Origin: Archangium primigenium
Lineage (GTDB): Bacteria > Myxococcota > Myxococcia > Myxococcales > Myxococcaceae
Length of the DNA stretch: 64,000 nucleotides
Assembly: GCF_016904885.1 (NCBI RefSeq)
Contig: NZ_JADWYI010000001.1
Location: 9,404,834 to 9,468,833, forward strand
Direction of reading: 5' to 3'
In this document: positions 45,266 to 53,146 of the stretch, one piece after another
How positions within the stretch are numbered: the stretch's first letter is position 1
How the letters are laid out: the number at the start of each line of letters is the position of its first letter
The notes under the pieces: generated by a model
Seen by the model: only the letters and a program-made list of their open reading frames with translations
The model's database searches: none
Told to the model about the DNA's origin: nothing
Translations under genes and position numbers: made by a program

Positions 45266-46441
45266 TCACGCGGCGCCCACCGGCTGGCCCTCCTCCGCCC
45301 CCACCCGCCACGATTCACGCAGGGTGGCCGGGATGTAGAACGGCGAGCGGTCCCCCTCGCCCCGCCGACCCACCCACACGATGCTCTCCAGGAGCTTGCG
45401 GCCGAACAGCTCGAACACCCGGGCCATCACCCCGCCCCCCTCGCTGCCCTCCTCCATCATCCGCCCCAGGGCCCGCAGGGGCTCGAGCAGGCGCGAGCCG
45501 CCCTCGGTGCGCGGCAGCGCGAGCAGCTCCGCCGTGTCGTCCCCCACCAGGTAGCGGATGAGCGTGGCGCTCGCGCCCTCGAACAGGTGGCCCGGCAGCA
45601 GATGGTCCAACCGCTCGACGAGCACGCGCGTCATCGCCTGGCCCTCCTCACTGGGCGCGAACACCCGCGAGAAGATGAGGTCCGCCAGCACGTCCCCGTC
45701 GTCCACGTGCTCGGGCAGGAGCCGCTCGTCCACGCCCATGAGGAAGCCCACCACCCGCCACGCGTGGTAGTACGCCTGGGCCTCGCGCCGCGTGGGCGTG
45801 TAGCCCAGCCGCACCAGCGCCCGCAGCGTCACCACCGAGAACGTGAACAGCGTGCCCGCCATGTCCTCCTGGTTGACGGGCTGGCCCCACGCCGGATCCC
45901 AACGGCCACTGCCCCGCACCAGGTAGCGCACCGCGGCGTGCATCAGGCGCACCTTCTGCGCGTCCCGCAGGCCCCGGCCCTCGGGCGCCAGCCCCTCCGG
46001 GCTCATCACGTCCACCACCATCTGCGCCGTCTCCACCACGCGCCGCAGCACGTCCTTCTCCATGCGCGCCGTCAGGTGCAGCACCTGCACGCCCTGCGCC
46101 CCCGCGTAGCAGGTGGGCAGCGCCGCGCACACCAGCCCCACCACCATCAGCGGGCCACAGCGGTTGAACATCGCCTGGCCCTCGTCCAGCAGCGCCGGGT
46201 CCACCCACTCGGGCAGACGCCCGCTGCGCACGAAGTAGCTGCGGAGCGGCTCGGGCATCTGCTCCTGATCCAACGACACGTGCGCCACCAGGTGCTTCAT
46301 CAACGCGTTGGCCGACGCCACCTGGCCCCGCGCGAACAGCTCCTCGATCACCGTGTCCGCGAGCGGATCACACACCTCGCGCATGGCGTCCAACAGTCGG
46401 TGCGTCTCAGCCGCGTCCCGCATCAGGAAGTCCCTCGACAT
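45266..46441 (-). CDS. MpaB/latex-clearing-type oxygenase (DUF2236)
   Basis: 391 residues, no signal peptide. The DUF2236 family pattern is present: LMHAAVRYLVRGSGRWDP with His-Ala-Ala-Val-Arg, WGQPVNQEDMAGTLFTFSVV, then RREAQAYYHAWRVVGFLMGV and RLLPEHVDD. Family members include fungal MpaB and bacterial rubber oxygenase Lcp, heme-b proteins that cleave or oxidise hydrocarbons; most bacterial copies are uncharacterised. The fit makes it a likely heme oxygenase of unknown substrate. It converges with nothing; its start faces the response regulator across 347 bases. Confidence 0.85.
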   Translation of the reverse strand: MSRDFLMRDAAETHRLLDAMREVCDPLADTVIEELFARGQVASANALMKHLVAHVSLDQEQMPEPLRSYFVRSGRLPEWVDPALLDEGQAMFNRCGPLMVVGLVCAALPTCYAGAQGVQVLHLTARMEKDVLRRVVETAQMVVDVMSPEGLAPEGRGLRDAQKVRLMHAAVRYLVRGSGRWDPAWGQPVNQEDMAGTLFTFSVVTLRALVRLGYTPTRREAQAYYHAWRVVGFLMGVDERLLPEHVDDGDVLADLIFSRVFAPSEEGQAMTRVLVERLDHLLPGHLFEGASATLIRYLVGDDTAELLALPRTEGGSRLLEPLRALGRMMEEGSEGGGVMARVFELFGRKLLESIVWVGRRGEGDRSPFYIPATLRESWRVGAEEGQPVGAA

Positions 46442-46788
46442 GACCCCGTCCTCCACCCGACGTGCCCGACGACACCTTCCCGGCGCGCCGTCTCATGGCT
46501 TTCAGTACAAGCCAGCGACGAGGGCGGAGCTTCCCCGTGGTCCAGCAAGCGCTCCGCCCGCATCACACCACCCCGACCCGAGCGGCGATCCGTCGAGCGG
46601 CACCCTGGCCAGCTTGGGTCCACCACCGGACACCCCTACCGCTCCCCGGTTCAATAACCCCCTTGCCTCCGCGCACTTTCCAACATGTTCCAACGGGGTT
46701 CGCACCAAATCCAGAAAACCCAGGCCCCCCCCGCACTTAAGATTCCCTTACGGCCCGACGGTTATTCTCCGCGATCAGGAGAAGGCTC
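46442..46788. promoter_or_regulatory. Divergent promoter region between the oxygenase and response regulator
   Basis: This 347-base stretch has no gene. It is less GC-rich towards the right end, with a run GCACTTAAGATTCCCTTACG and GGTTATTCTCC just ahead of the ATG, and an AGGAG ribosome site at 46777-46781. A 7-base direct repeat described separately lies about 100 bases before the regulator start. No regular sigma-54 -24/-12 pair stands out. Confidence 0.6.
46678..46694 (+). promoter_or_regulatory. TTCCAAC direct repeat, one-turn spacing, candidate OmpR-type site
   Basis: TTCCAAC occurs at 46678-46684 and 46688-46694, so the copies start ten bases apart, one helical turn. OmpR-family regulators bind exactly such tandem half-sites, and the gene for one begins 95 bases downstream. 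Autoregulation is the simplest reading, but it is inference. Confidence 0.4.
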
Positions 46789-47469
46789 ATGGGCGAACAC
46801 ATCCTCCTCATCGAGGACGATCCACAACTGGGTGCGCAGATCGCCGAGTGTCTGCGGCGCGCGGGGTTCGAGCCCACGTGGTGGACGGTCGGCCGCTCCC
46901 TTCCCGCGAGCGAGGCCGCCCGCTACCGGCTCATCATCCTGGATCTGATGCTGCCGGGAGTCTACGGCATGGACCTGCTGCGGGGGCTGCGCGAGGACTC
47001 GGGCTCGGACATCCCCGTGCTCGTCCTCAGCGCGCGCAACGACACCGCGGACAAGGTGCGCGCGCTCAAGCTGGGCGCGGACGACTACATGACCAAGCCC
47101 TTCTGGCCCGAGGAGCTGGTGGAGCGGGTGCGCGCGCGCCTGCGCCGCCCGGTGCTCCAGCGGCAGGACCTGGTGGAGCTGGGCGCGCTGCGCGTGGACC
47201 TCGAGGCGCGGGAGGTGTCCGTGGCCGGCCGGCCGGTGGAGCTCACCCGCGTGGAGTTCGATCTGCTGGCGGCGCTCGCCCGGCGGCCCGGCGCGGCGGT
47301 GACGCGGCAGTGGCTGGCGGAGAACGTGCTGGACCCCGAGCGCGAGGGCACCGAGCGCACCCTGGACGTGCACGTGTCGCGGCTGCGGCGCAAGCTCGGC
47401 CCGGGCAAGCACATCGAGACGGTGTGGGGCATCGGCTACCGGGTGGGCGCGGGCGAGGAGGAGGCGTGA
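46789..47469 (+). CDS. OmpR/PhoB-family response regulator
   Basis: 226 residues. The receiver domain (HILLIEDDPQLGAQI, phospho-Asp D52 in LIILDLMLPG, LVLSARND, Lys in YMTKPFWPEEL) is followed by a winged-helix DNA-binding domain (VDLEAREVSVAGRPVELTRV, then TLDVHVSRLRRKLG). The domain order and length are standard. The last bases overlap the GTG start of the histidine kinase (GTGA at 47466-47469), so the two form a translationally coupled pair. A strong AGGAG lies seven bases before the ATG. Targets are unknown; a tandem repeat upstream suggests self-control. Confidence 0.95.
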   Translation: MGEHILLIEDDPQLGAQIAECLRRAGFEPTWWTVGRSLPASEAARYRLIILDLMLPGVYGMDLLRGLREDSGSDIPVLVLSARNDTADKVRALKLGADDYMTKPFWPEELVERVRARLRRPVLQRQDLVELGALRVDLEAREVSVAGRPVELTRVEFDLLAALARRPGAAVTRQWLAENVLDPEREGTERTLDVHVSRLRRKLGPGKHIETVWGIGYRVGAGEEEA

Positions 47470-49046
47470 GGCTGCGCGTGCGGCTGGCGCTCACCACCGT
47501 GGCGGTGGCCATCCCCGTGGCGCTGTGCATGGGGTGGATCCACCTGGCGCTGCAGACCCAGGCCGTGGAGCGCGCCCTGTCCGACTACGCGCTGGCCCAC
47601 ATGAGCGCCGAGGGCCGCGCGCGCTGCGAGGCCTCGCCCGCCACGTGGAGCCCGGAGCCGCCGCCCCCCCGCCCCTTCTGGGCCTCCTCGCGCCATGGCG
47701 ACCGGGGCCCCCCGGGCCCGCCTCCCGAGGGCGGCTTCGGCCGGGGCCCCGGGCGCGGGCCTCCTCCCGAGGACGGCTTGGGCTGGGGCCCGCCTCCCGA
47801 CGAGGACGGCTTGGGCCGGGGCCCGCCGCGCCGCAAGAAGCCCCGGAGCACCCGGCTGTACGCGTACGGCGCGGACCTGGTGTCCCTCAACCCCCGCGCG
47901 CCCGCGCTCGCCCCCGCGCTCGCGGAGGCCCTGCGCGCGGGGGACAACATGGCCAGCCGCGCGCAGGGCCTGGGCCCCGAGAGCCCCCGGGACGTGCTCG
48001 TGCGCATGCCCTGGACGGGCCCCTGCGCCTTCGTGCTCGTGCAGTGGCAGGGCCGCCCCGAGTCGCGCGACGAGGGCGTGTCCCCCATCCCGCTCGAGTT
48101 CCTGTTCATGCCCACGGGGCTGGCGCTCGTGGGGGTGCTCTTCGCGCTCGGGCCGGTGGTGCGGCGCCTGCGCCAGCTCACCGACGAGGTGAAGGTCTTC
48201 GTGCGCGGCGCCTACCAGGGCCGCATCACCGTGCGCGGCGAGGATGAAATCTCCGAGCTGGCGCGCGCCTTCGACGAGGCGGGCCGCGAGGTGCACGCGC
48301 AGATGGGGCTCAAGGAGGAGCGCGAGCGCGCCCTGCGCACCTTCCTGGAGAACACCACCCACGACGTGATGATCCCCCTGACGGTGCTCCAGGGCCACCT
48401 GGCGGAGCTCCAGCGCCGCGCGGCGCACGGCGAGCCGGTGGAGGCCGCGGTGGTGGCGGCGGCGAGCCAGGAGGCCCACTACATGGCGGCGCTCATCCAC
48501 AACCTGGGCGCCGCGGCCCGGCTGGAGGCGGGCGAGCCGGGCGTGCAGCGGGTGGACGTGGACCTCAATGCCCTGGTGGCCCGGTGCGTGAGCCGGCATC
48601 GCCCCATCGCGCGGCCCCAGGGCGTGCAGTTGGAGCACGCCGTGCCCGAGCCGCCCGTGCACGTGCGCGGCGATGACACGCTCCTGGAGCAGGCGGTGAG
48701 CAACGTCATCTACAACGCCGTGCGCTACAACGCACGCGATGGCCACGTGGCGGTGGTGCTCGAGCACCTGCCGGGTGGCGCCTTCCGCCTGCGGGTGCTG
48801 GACGACGGGCCCGGCATCCCCGAGCACGAGCTGCCCCACATCATGGAGCGGCACGTGCGCGGGGACGCGGCGCGCACCCGGGGCCCGGGCGGCCACGGCC
48901 TGGGCCTCAACATCGCCGCGCGCGTGACGGCGCTGCACGGCTGGAAGCTCCAGCTCGGGCGCTCCGAGTACGGCGGGCTCCAGGTCGACTTCCTCGGCGA
49001 GGCGCTGCCCGCCGCGCCCCCACGCCCTCCACCCGAGGGGGCGTGA
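47466..49046 (+). CDS. sensor histidine kinase with Gly/Pro-repeat periplasmic domain
   Basis: 526 residues, starting at the GTG that overlaps the regulator stop. The first membrane segment is LALTTVAVAIPVALCMGWIHL, and a second is near LEFLFMPTGLALVGVLFALG. Between them lies a periplasmic loop with a GPPPE.G-type repeat. HAMP follows (VVRRLRQLTDEVKVFVRGA), then the phospho-His in ENTTHDVMIPLTVLQGHL (H299; the usual E-x-x-x-P box reads HDVMIPL) and an HATPase (NVIYNAVRYNA, LDDGPGIPE, GGHGLGLNIAARVTALHG). It surely phosphorylates the coupled regulator. The signal is unknown. Confidence 0.93.
   Translation: MRLRVRLALTTVAVAIPVALCMGWIHLALQTQAVERALSDYALAHMSAEGRARCEASPATWSPEPPPPRPFWASSRHGDRGPPGPPPEGGFGRGPGRGPPPEDGLGWGPPPDEDGLGRGPPRRKKPRSTRLYAYGADLVSLNPRAPALAPALAEALRAGDNMASRAQGLGPESPRDVLVRMPWTGPCAFVLVQWQGRPESRDEGVSPIPLEFLFMPTGLALVGVLFALGPVVRRLRQLTDEVKVFVRGAYQGRITVRGEDEISELARAFDEAGREVHAQMGLKEERERALRTFLENTTHDVMIPLTVLQGHLAELQRRAAHGEPVEAAVVAAASQEAHYMAALIHNLGAAARLEAGEPGVQRVDVDLNALVARCVSRHRPIARPQGVQLEHAVPEPPVHVRGDDTLLEQAVSNVIYNAVRYNARDGHVAVVLEHLPGGAFRLRVLDDGPGIPEHELPHIMERHVRGDAARTRGPGGHGLGLNIAARVTALHGWKLQLGRSEYGGLQVDFLGEALPAAPPRPPPEGA
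47714..47825 (+). repeat. In-frame imperfect tandem repeat in the kinase sensor loop
   Basis: Three imperfect units of about 30-43 bases recur here, each with CCTCCCGA and GACGGCTTGGGC-like blocks, coding GPPPE, DGLG and GRGPP elements of the periplasmic loop. High GC and purine-strand bias favour slippage, so copy number may vary between strains. Confidence 0.7.
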
Positions 49047-49050
49047 GTCC

Positions 49051-49926
49051 TCACAACCCCGCGCCGGCGAAGTCCCCCATGTCGAAGGTGACGGACATCA
49101 CGTACTGCTCGCGCGGGGACTCCGCCACCACGGGCATGGGCTTGAGGTTCGTCTTGTACGCCTCGAAGGTCGTCTGGTTGGCGCGAAAGAGCTTGTTCTC
49201 GCCGTAGATGAGTGTGCCCGTGCCCATCATCGTCTTGCCAAAGAAACCGGCGACCTTCTGCACCTGGGAGCCGTTGAGGTTCTTGGACAGGGTATTGGCC
49301 AGGGGAATGATGGCGCGCGGATTGCGGTAGAGCGAGAAGAGGGTCAGCAGCGAGCCCAGACCGACAATCCCCAGACAGGTGTCATCCCGGAGCCGCTCGG
49401 TCCGCTCGTAGGTCTTCTCCGAGATGTCGTTGAAGCCCTCCGCGGAGACGGAGATGAGCTTGCGGCTGAAGACCGTCTGGGGAAGGAACTCCCGACGAAA
49501 GCCGTCGAGCACGCCGTGGAAGACCACGCCCGTCTGGTAGTAGAGAAAACCCGTCGGCAGGTTCAGGGTCTTCTTGGGCAGCTGGCGCTGGACGGACTGC
49601 TGCGCGAAGACATGGGCGAGCCAGATTTCATAGTGGCTCAGGAAGGGCTTCTCGCCGGCCTCCCTCTTGGCCTCGAGCATCAGCTCGATGTGGTTGGGAA
49701 TCTCCTGGCGAAACAGCGCCATCTCCTCGGACATGCCCGTGGAGGCGAAGGCCTGGACATCGTCCATCGCCTCCGCCTGGCTCTTGGGCATGTAGGGCGC
49801 CAGGGTCTTGTATCTGTCGTGCTGGAGGGCCGGGTCCCGCTCCTGCCGCGTCACGTATTGATTGTACATCTCCGCGAACTGACTGATCGGAGACATGCTC
49901 AGGATGAGGGCTTTCCAGTCGGGCAT
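49051..49926 (-). CDS. unrecognised protein with central hydrophobic segment
   Basis: 291 residues from the ATG at 49926. I recognise no family. The N-terminal half is helical and polar, with EEMALFRQEIPNHIELMLEA and a middle block LPKKTLNLPTGFLYYQTGVVF. A hydrophobic segment (GIVGLGSLLTLFSLY) sits near residue 190. The end reads VMSVTFDMGDFAGAGL. Composition is less GC-biased than neighbouring genes (more Lys, Asn and Thr). It lies 49 bases downstream of the acetyltransferase on the same strand and is probably co-transcribed with it. It converges on the histidine kinase, four bases apart. Confidence 0.6.
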   Translation of the reverse strand: MPDWKALILSMSPISQFAEMYNQYVTRQERDPALQHDRYKTLAPYMPKSQAEAMDDVQAFASTGMSEEMALFRQEIPNHIELMLEAKREAGEKPFLSHYEIWLAHVFAQQSVQRQLPKKTLNLPTGFLYYQTGVVFHGVLDGFRREFLPQTVFSRKLISVSAEGFNDISEKTYERTERLRDDTCLGIVGLGSLLTLFSLYRNPRAIIPLANTLSKNLNGSQVQKVAGFFGKTMMGTGTLIYGENKLFRANQTTFEAYKTNLKPMPVVAESPREQYVMSVTFDMGDFAGAGL

Positions 49927-49975
49927 GATGTGTCTACTTTCTCGCGAATGAGAGGAATCAACAACGGACCAGACA

Positions 49976-50731
49976 TCAGGAACCGGCGGGCCCCGAGACG
50001 TCCAGGTGACGGGCCATCCACCGCACGCCAAACGAGACAAGGTCCGCGCCCTCGATGAGCTCGCTGTTCGCCCGGCCCACGAGGCCCGTGCGGGCCCGAC
50101 CCTGGGCGAGATAGTCCCCCAGCAGGCGCGCGAAATAGTCTTCTCCGCCGAGGTCGACGATGCCGTGCTCGTCATCGAGGCAGTCGACGACACGGACCTC
50201 GGGTCCTTGGGGACCGCGCACCCGGGGGGACCGGCGCACCCGCCGCTTGGAGGGCAGCTCCACGAGGTACTCCGCCAGGTGCAGCAGCGTCACGGTGTTG
50301 AGGTCCGCGCCCAGCCGCAACACCCGCACGCCGAGCCGGACGGCATGGTCGAGCGGCGAGCCCGGCCCGTAGTAGTCGTTCCACGGCGGGTCGGCGAGCA
50401 CCGCCTCCGCCCGCCGGCCCCGGGCCCCGAAACGCCCCTCGGGATGGTCCGACACCCGGGTGCCGGGACGTCGCCGGAAGGCCTCCGCCAGGTAGCCCAC
50501 ATCCGCCTGGGCCGGCGTGTGCTCGGCGTCGAAAGGCTCGGCGTCGTCCGCCCCCAGGGTCATCAGCAGCGTGCCGTCCGGCCCCACGGCCGCGTCGAGG
50601 GCGTCCAACACGCCGCTCACGCCGCCCTCGACGGGGCCCAGCCGGCGCAGCGAGGCGTGCACCATGACGAGGTCGCCTGGGCCCACGCCGAGCTGGCGCA
50701 GGTCCTCCACCAGTCCTGAGGGGGTTCTCAT
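49976..50731 (-). CDS. AAC(3)-family aminoglycoside N-acetyltransferase-like protein
   Basis: 251 residues from the ATG at 50731. The AAC(3)/YokD fold pattern is present: LVMVHASLRRLGPVEGGVSG, TLLMTLGADDAEPFD, EAFRRRPGTRVSDHPEGRF, then GSPLDHAVRLGVRVLRLGAD with TLLHLAEYL. The catalytic His of the family in SDHPEGRF and a later His-x-x-Glu are retained. Members acetylate the 3-amino group of aminoglycosides using acetyl-CoA; chromosomal relatives may use other amines. Divergent from the M55 gene across 61 bases, and followed by the unknown protein. Resistance is plausible but unproven. Confidence 0.85.
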   Translation of the reverse strand: MRTPSGLVEDLRQLGVGPGDLVMVHASLRRLGPVEGGVSGVLDALDAAVGPDGTLLMTLGADDAEPFDAEHTPAQADVGYLAEAFRRRPGTRVSDHPEGRFGARGRRAEAVLADPPWNDYYGPGSPLDHAVRLGVRVLRLGADLNTVTLLHLAEYLVELPSKRRVRRSPRVRGPQGPEVRVVDCLDDEHGIVDLGGEDYFARLLGDYLAQGRARTGLVGRANSELIEGADLVSFGVRWMARHLDVSGPAGS

Positions 50732-50792
50732 GGGCGGCGAGCATAACCCCCGGGTCTGCCATTTCCCGCCGGGGCACGGCATCCTCTCGGAC

Positions 50793-52439
50793 ATGACGCG
50801 AGCGCTCATCATCGTGGACCTGGAGGGAGTGGCCGAGGTGGACACCATCGACGCCCTGCTGGCCGGCACCCCCGCCTACGCGAAAGCCCGGGCCTTGATG
50901 ACCGCGGAGGTGGGCGCCGTGGTGGAGGGCCTGCGCGCCGCGGGCTTCACCCACGTGCGCGTGAGCGACAGCCACCTGTGCGGCTCCGGGGAGATGAACC
51001 TGCTGGCCCCCGCGCTGCCCCCCGAGGTCGAGCTCCACTTCTCCGAGACGGACGCCTGCGCGGCCCCGCTGTTCGAGGACGTCCAGGCGGTGGTGTGCCT
51101 GGGCATGCACGCGGCGGCGGGCAGTGGCGGCTTCGGCGCCCACACCCAGGACATGCTCGGCGCCTGGACGTGCGCGGGCCGGGCCCTGTCCGAGTCGGAC
51201 GTGGTGCTGGGGCTGGCGGCGGAGGCGGGCGTGCCCGCGGTGTTCGTCTCCGGAGATGACGTGCTGGGCCAGAGCCTCGGCGCCCGCGTGGGCTATGTGC
51301 GCACCAAGGTCGCCCTGTCGTCCACACGCGCCTATTCACGACCCGTGGAGGACGTGCTCGCGGACCTGCGCCAGGCCGCCACCCGCCCGCCCCGGCCGCT
51401 CGAGCCCCTGCCCCATGCGCCCTTGGAGGTGTCCTTCAAGAGCCGACAGCAGGCCCGGCTCGCCGCCGCCACCGGCGCGCACCGCGTGGGGCCCTACCGG
51501 GTGCGCGTGGAGGGCGCCACCTTCCGCGAGCGCTACACCCGCGCGCTCGAGGCCACCGCGGCGGCCACCGCCGTGATGGGCCAGGCGGTGACGGCCTCAC
51601 CGGGAGAGGCCGCCTTCACCCGCGACGCCATGGCGCTCCTGCGGCTGCCCGGCGTGCCCGCCGGGGCGCTCCCCCGCTACGAGGACGAGGCCCGCCGCGC
51701 GCTCACCGCGTTCCTCGCGCTGTCCCAGGGCACCGACGACGCCTCCCGCGCCCTGCGGGCGCTCACCCTGCACATGCTGGAGGGCCATGCGCCCCGGGCC
51801 TTCGCGCGCTGGGCGCTCGGGCCCGCGCTGGAGGCGGCCGTGGACGCCCTGGCCGAGGTGCCGCTCGCGCTGCCCCCCGGACTGGACGCCGAGGAGGGCA
51901 TGGCGCGCGTGGACGCGTGGTTCGTGCGGGACGCGCGCGGCCTGCCGAATCAATCCCTCCCGCCCGATACCCTGCGGACCTACCTGGTGGCCCTGGACGA
52001 GGAGGGCTCCGGGCTCCACGCGTGGCTGCTCGGCGAGATGGCGGCGCTCCGGGGCCTGGACGTGCGGCTGCCCATCGCGCCCCACGCCTTCCGCGACGTG
52101 TCGCGGGTGGTGACCGTGTATTGGCTCACGCACCTGTTCCTGTTGGACAGCCATTACCTGCGCGCGCCCCTGCGCGCGCCCGACACCGAGGCCTGGACGG
52201 AGGAGCTGCTCGTGGCCACGCCGTGGGTGCTCGGGGAGGGCAACGTGGACCTGGCCGGGGAGCTGGCCTTCTGTCTGCAATGCGCGGGCGAGACGGAGGG
52301 GGGCGCGCACGCGGCGCTGCTCACCTTCCTCGCCGAGCAGCAGCAGCCCGGGGGCGACCTGATGGGCGATGCGCACGCCACCGCCGCGGGCCTGCTCGCC
52401 TTCGCGGGCGCCGGAGAGCGTCCGCCACACGGAGAGTGA
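50793..52439 (+). CDS. M55 (DppA-like) D-aminopeptidase fused to a C-terminal helical domain
   Basis: 548 residues. The N-terminal 265 residues are a peptidase M55 domain, with the zinc set D9 and E11 in IIVDLEGVAE, H61 in VSDSHLCGSG, H106 in CLGMHAAAGSGG, and E144 in GLAAEAGVPAVFVSGDD. M55 enzymes are self-compartmentalising D-aminopeptidases. The C-terminal 280 residues are largely helical (ALRALTLHMLEGHAPRAF, TVYWLTHLFLLDSHYL, LAGELAFCLQCAGETEGGA, LLTFLAEQQQPGGDL) and resemble the DUF6895-type helical repeat. Such a fusion is not the usual M55 form, which ends near 270. The gene faces the AAC(3)-like gene across 61 bases. Confidence 0.85.
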   Translation: MTRALIIVDLEGVAEVDTIDALLAGTPAYAKARALMTAEVGAVVEGLRAAGFTHVRVSDSHLCGSGEMNLLAPALPPEVELHFSETDACAAPLFEDVQAVVCLGMHAAAGSGGFGAHTQDMLGAWTCAGRALSESDVVLGLAAEAGVPAVFVSGDDVLGQSLGARVGYVRTKVALSSTRAYSRPVEDVLADLRQAATRPPRPLEPLPHAPLEVSFKSRQQARLAAATGAHRVGPYRVRVEGATFRERYTRALEATAAATAVMGQAVTASPGEAAFTRDAMALLRLPGVPAGALPRYEDEARRALTAFLALSQGTDDASRALRALTLHMLEGHAPRAFARWALGPALEAAVDALAEVPLALPPGLDAEEGMARVDAWFVRDARGLPNQSLPPDTLRTYLVALDEEGSGLHAWLLGEMAALRGLDVRLPIAPHAFRDVSRVVTVYWLTHLFLLDSHYLRAPLRAPDTEAWTEELLVATPWVLGEGNVDLAGELAFCLQCAGETEGGAHAALLTFLAEQQQPGGDLMGDAHATAAGLLAFAGAGERPPHGE

Positions 52440-52557
52440 TTTCCCCGCCCCGCGCTCCCCAATCGTTTCAGGTGACAGGAATTGGGGCAGAATGCCCCCG
52501 GTTGCCAGGAATTGATTGTTTGCGTATGTGCTTGGGCCTTTCCCGGAGAGAACCAGG

Positions 52558-53049
52558 ATGAGCACGAGCGCATGGAAGATGGCAGTGGTGGGTCTGCTGG
52601 TGGGCTGTGGGGGCGCGGAGCTGGACGCGCGGAGCCCCGAGGCCCTCGGAGCCCTGGAGCAGCACGGCGGCAGCACGTCGTACGCGACCCCGCCCACGTC
52701 CACCCAGGGCACCCAGACGTACACCCGCACGGGGCTGACCGAGGCCAACTGCACTGTCACCCAGCAGATCGGCCGGTCGCTGGACGGCACGCGCATGTAT
52801 TCCTATTGCGTGACGACGTGTAAGTCCAAGACCGCCATCAACATGCACAACACGCTCTACAACAACCAGCTCGCCGGGCAGATCGTCTGCGGCTCGTCGA
52901 CGGCGGGGGGACTGGACCGCACCAGTCAGAGCGTGGAGTGCAGCGGCCCCTACACCCCGGGCGGCTACTCGGACTCGTGCTTCGTGGACATCTACTTCAA
53001 GAACCAGGGACAGTACGCGAGCGGCACCACGCCGACCTGGCAGTTCTAG
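52558..53049 (+). CDS. Cys-rich lipoprotein of unknown family
   Basis: 163 residues from the ATG at 52558, after a GGAGAG site. The leader (KMAVVGLLVGCGG) has a lipobox. The mature protein has six Cys: one in TEANCTV, two in MYSYCVTTCKS, and one each in GQIVCGSS, QSVECSG and YSDSCFVD, likely in disulfides. Tyr and Thr/Ser content is high, as in secreted myxobacterial proteins. No enzyme motif is seen. It stands alone, ahead of the SMP-30 gene on the same strand. Confidence 0.75.
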   Translation: MSTSAWKMAVVGLLVGCGGAELDARSPEALGALEQHGGSTSYATPPTSTQGTQTYTRTGLTEANCTVTQQIGRSLDGTRMYSYCVTTCKSKTAINMHNTLYNNQLAGQIVCGSSTAGGLDRTSQSVECSGPYTPGGYSDSCFVDIYFKNQGQYASGTTPTWQF

Positions 53050-53146
53050 TCCCTCGACGCGGGGCACTGTCCGCCAGGCGATGCAGGAGGCTCGCCCCCG
53101 CGCTTGAGCGTGGGCGGCGCCGTTCCGCCCAGGCATAACCGCGGGC

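Noticed and set aside
49976..50869. Longer start for the acetyltransferase at 50869
   Set aside because: The extra residues overlap the M55 gene start and the divergent promoter and do not resemble the family N-terminus; the ATG at 50731 does.
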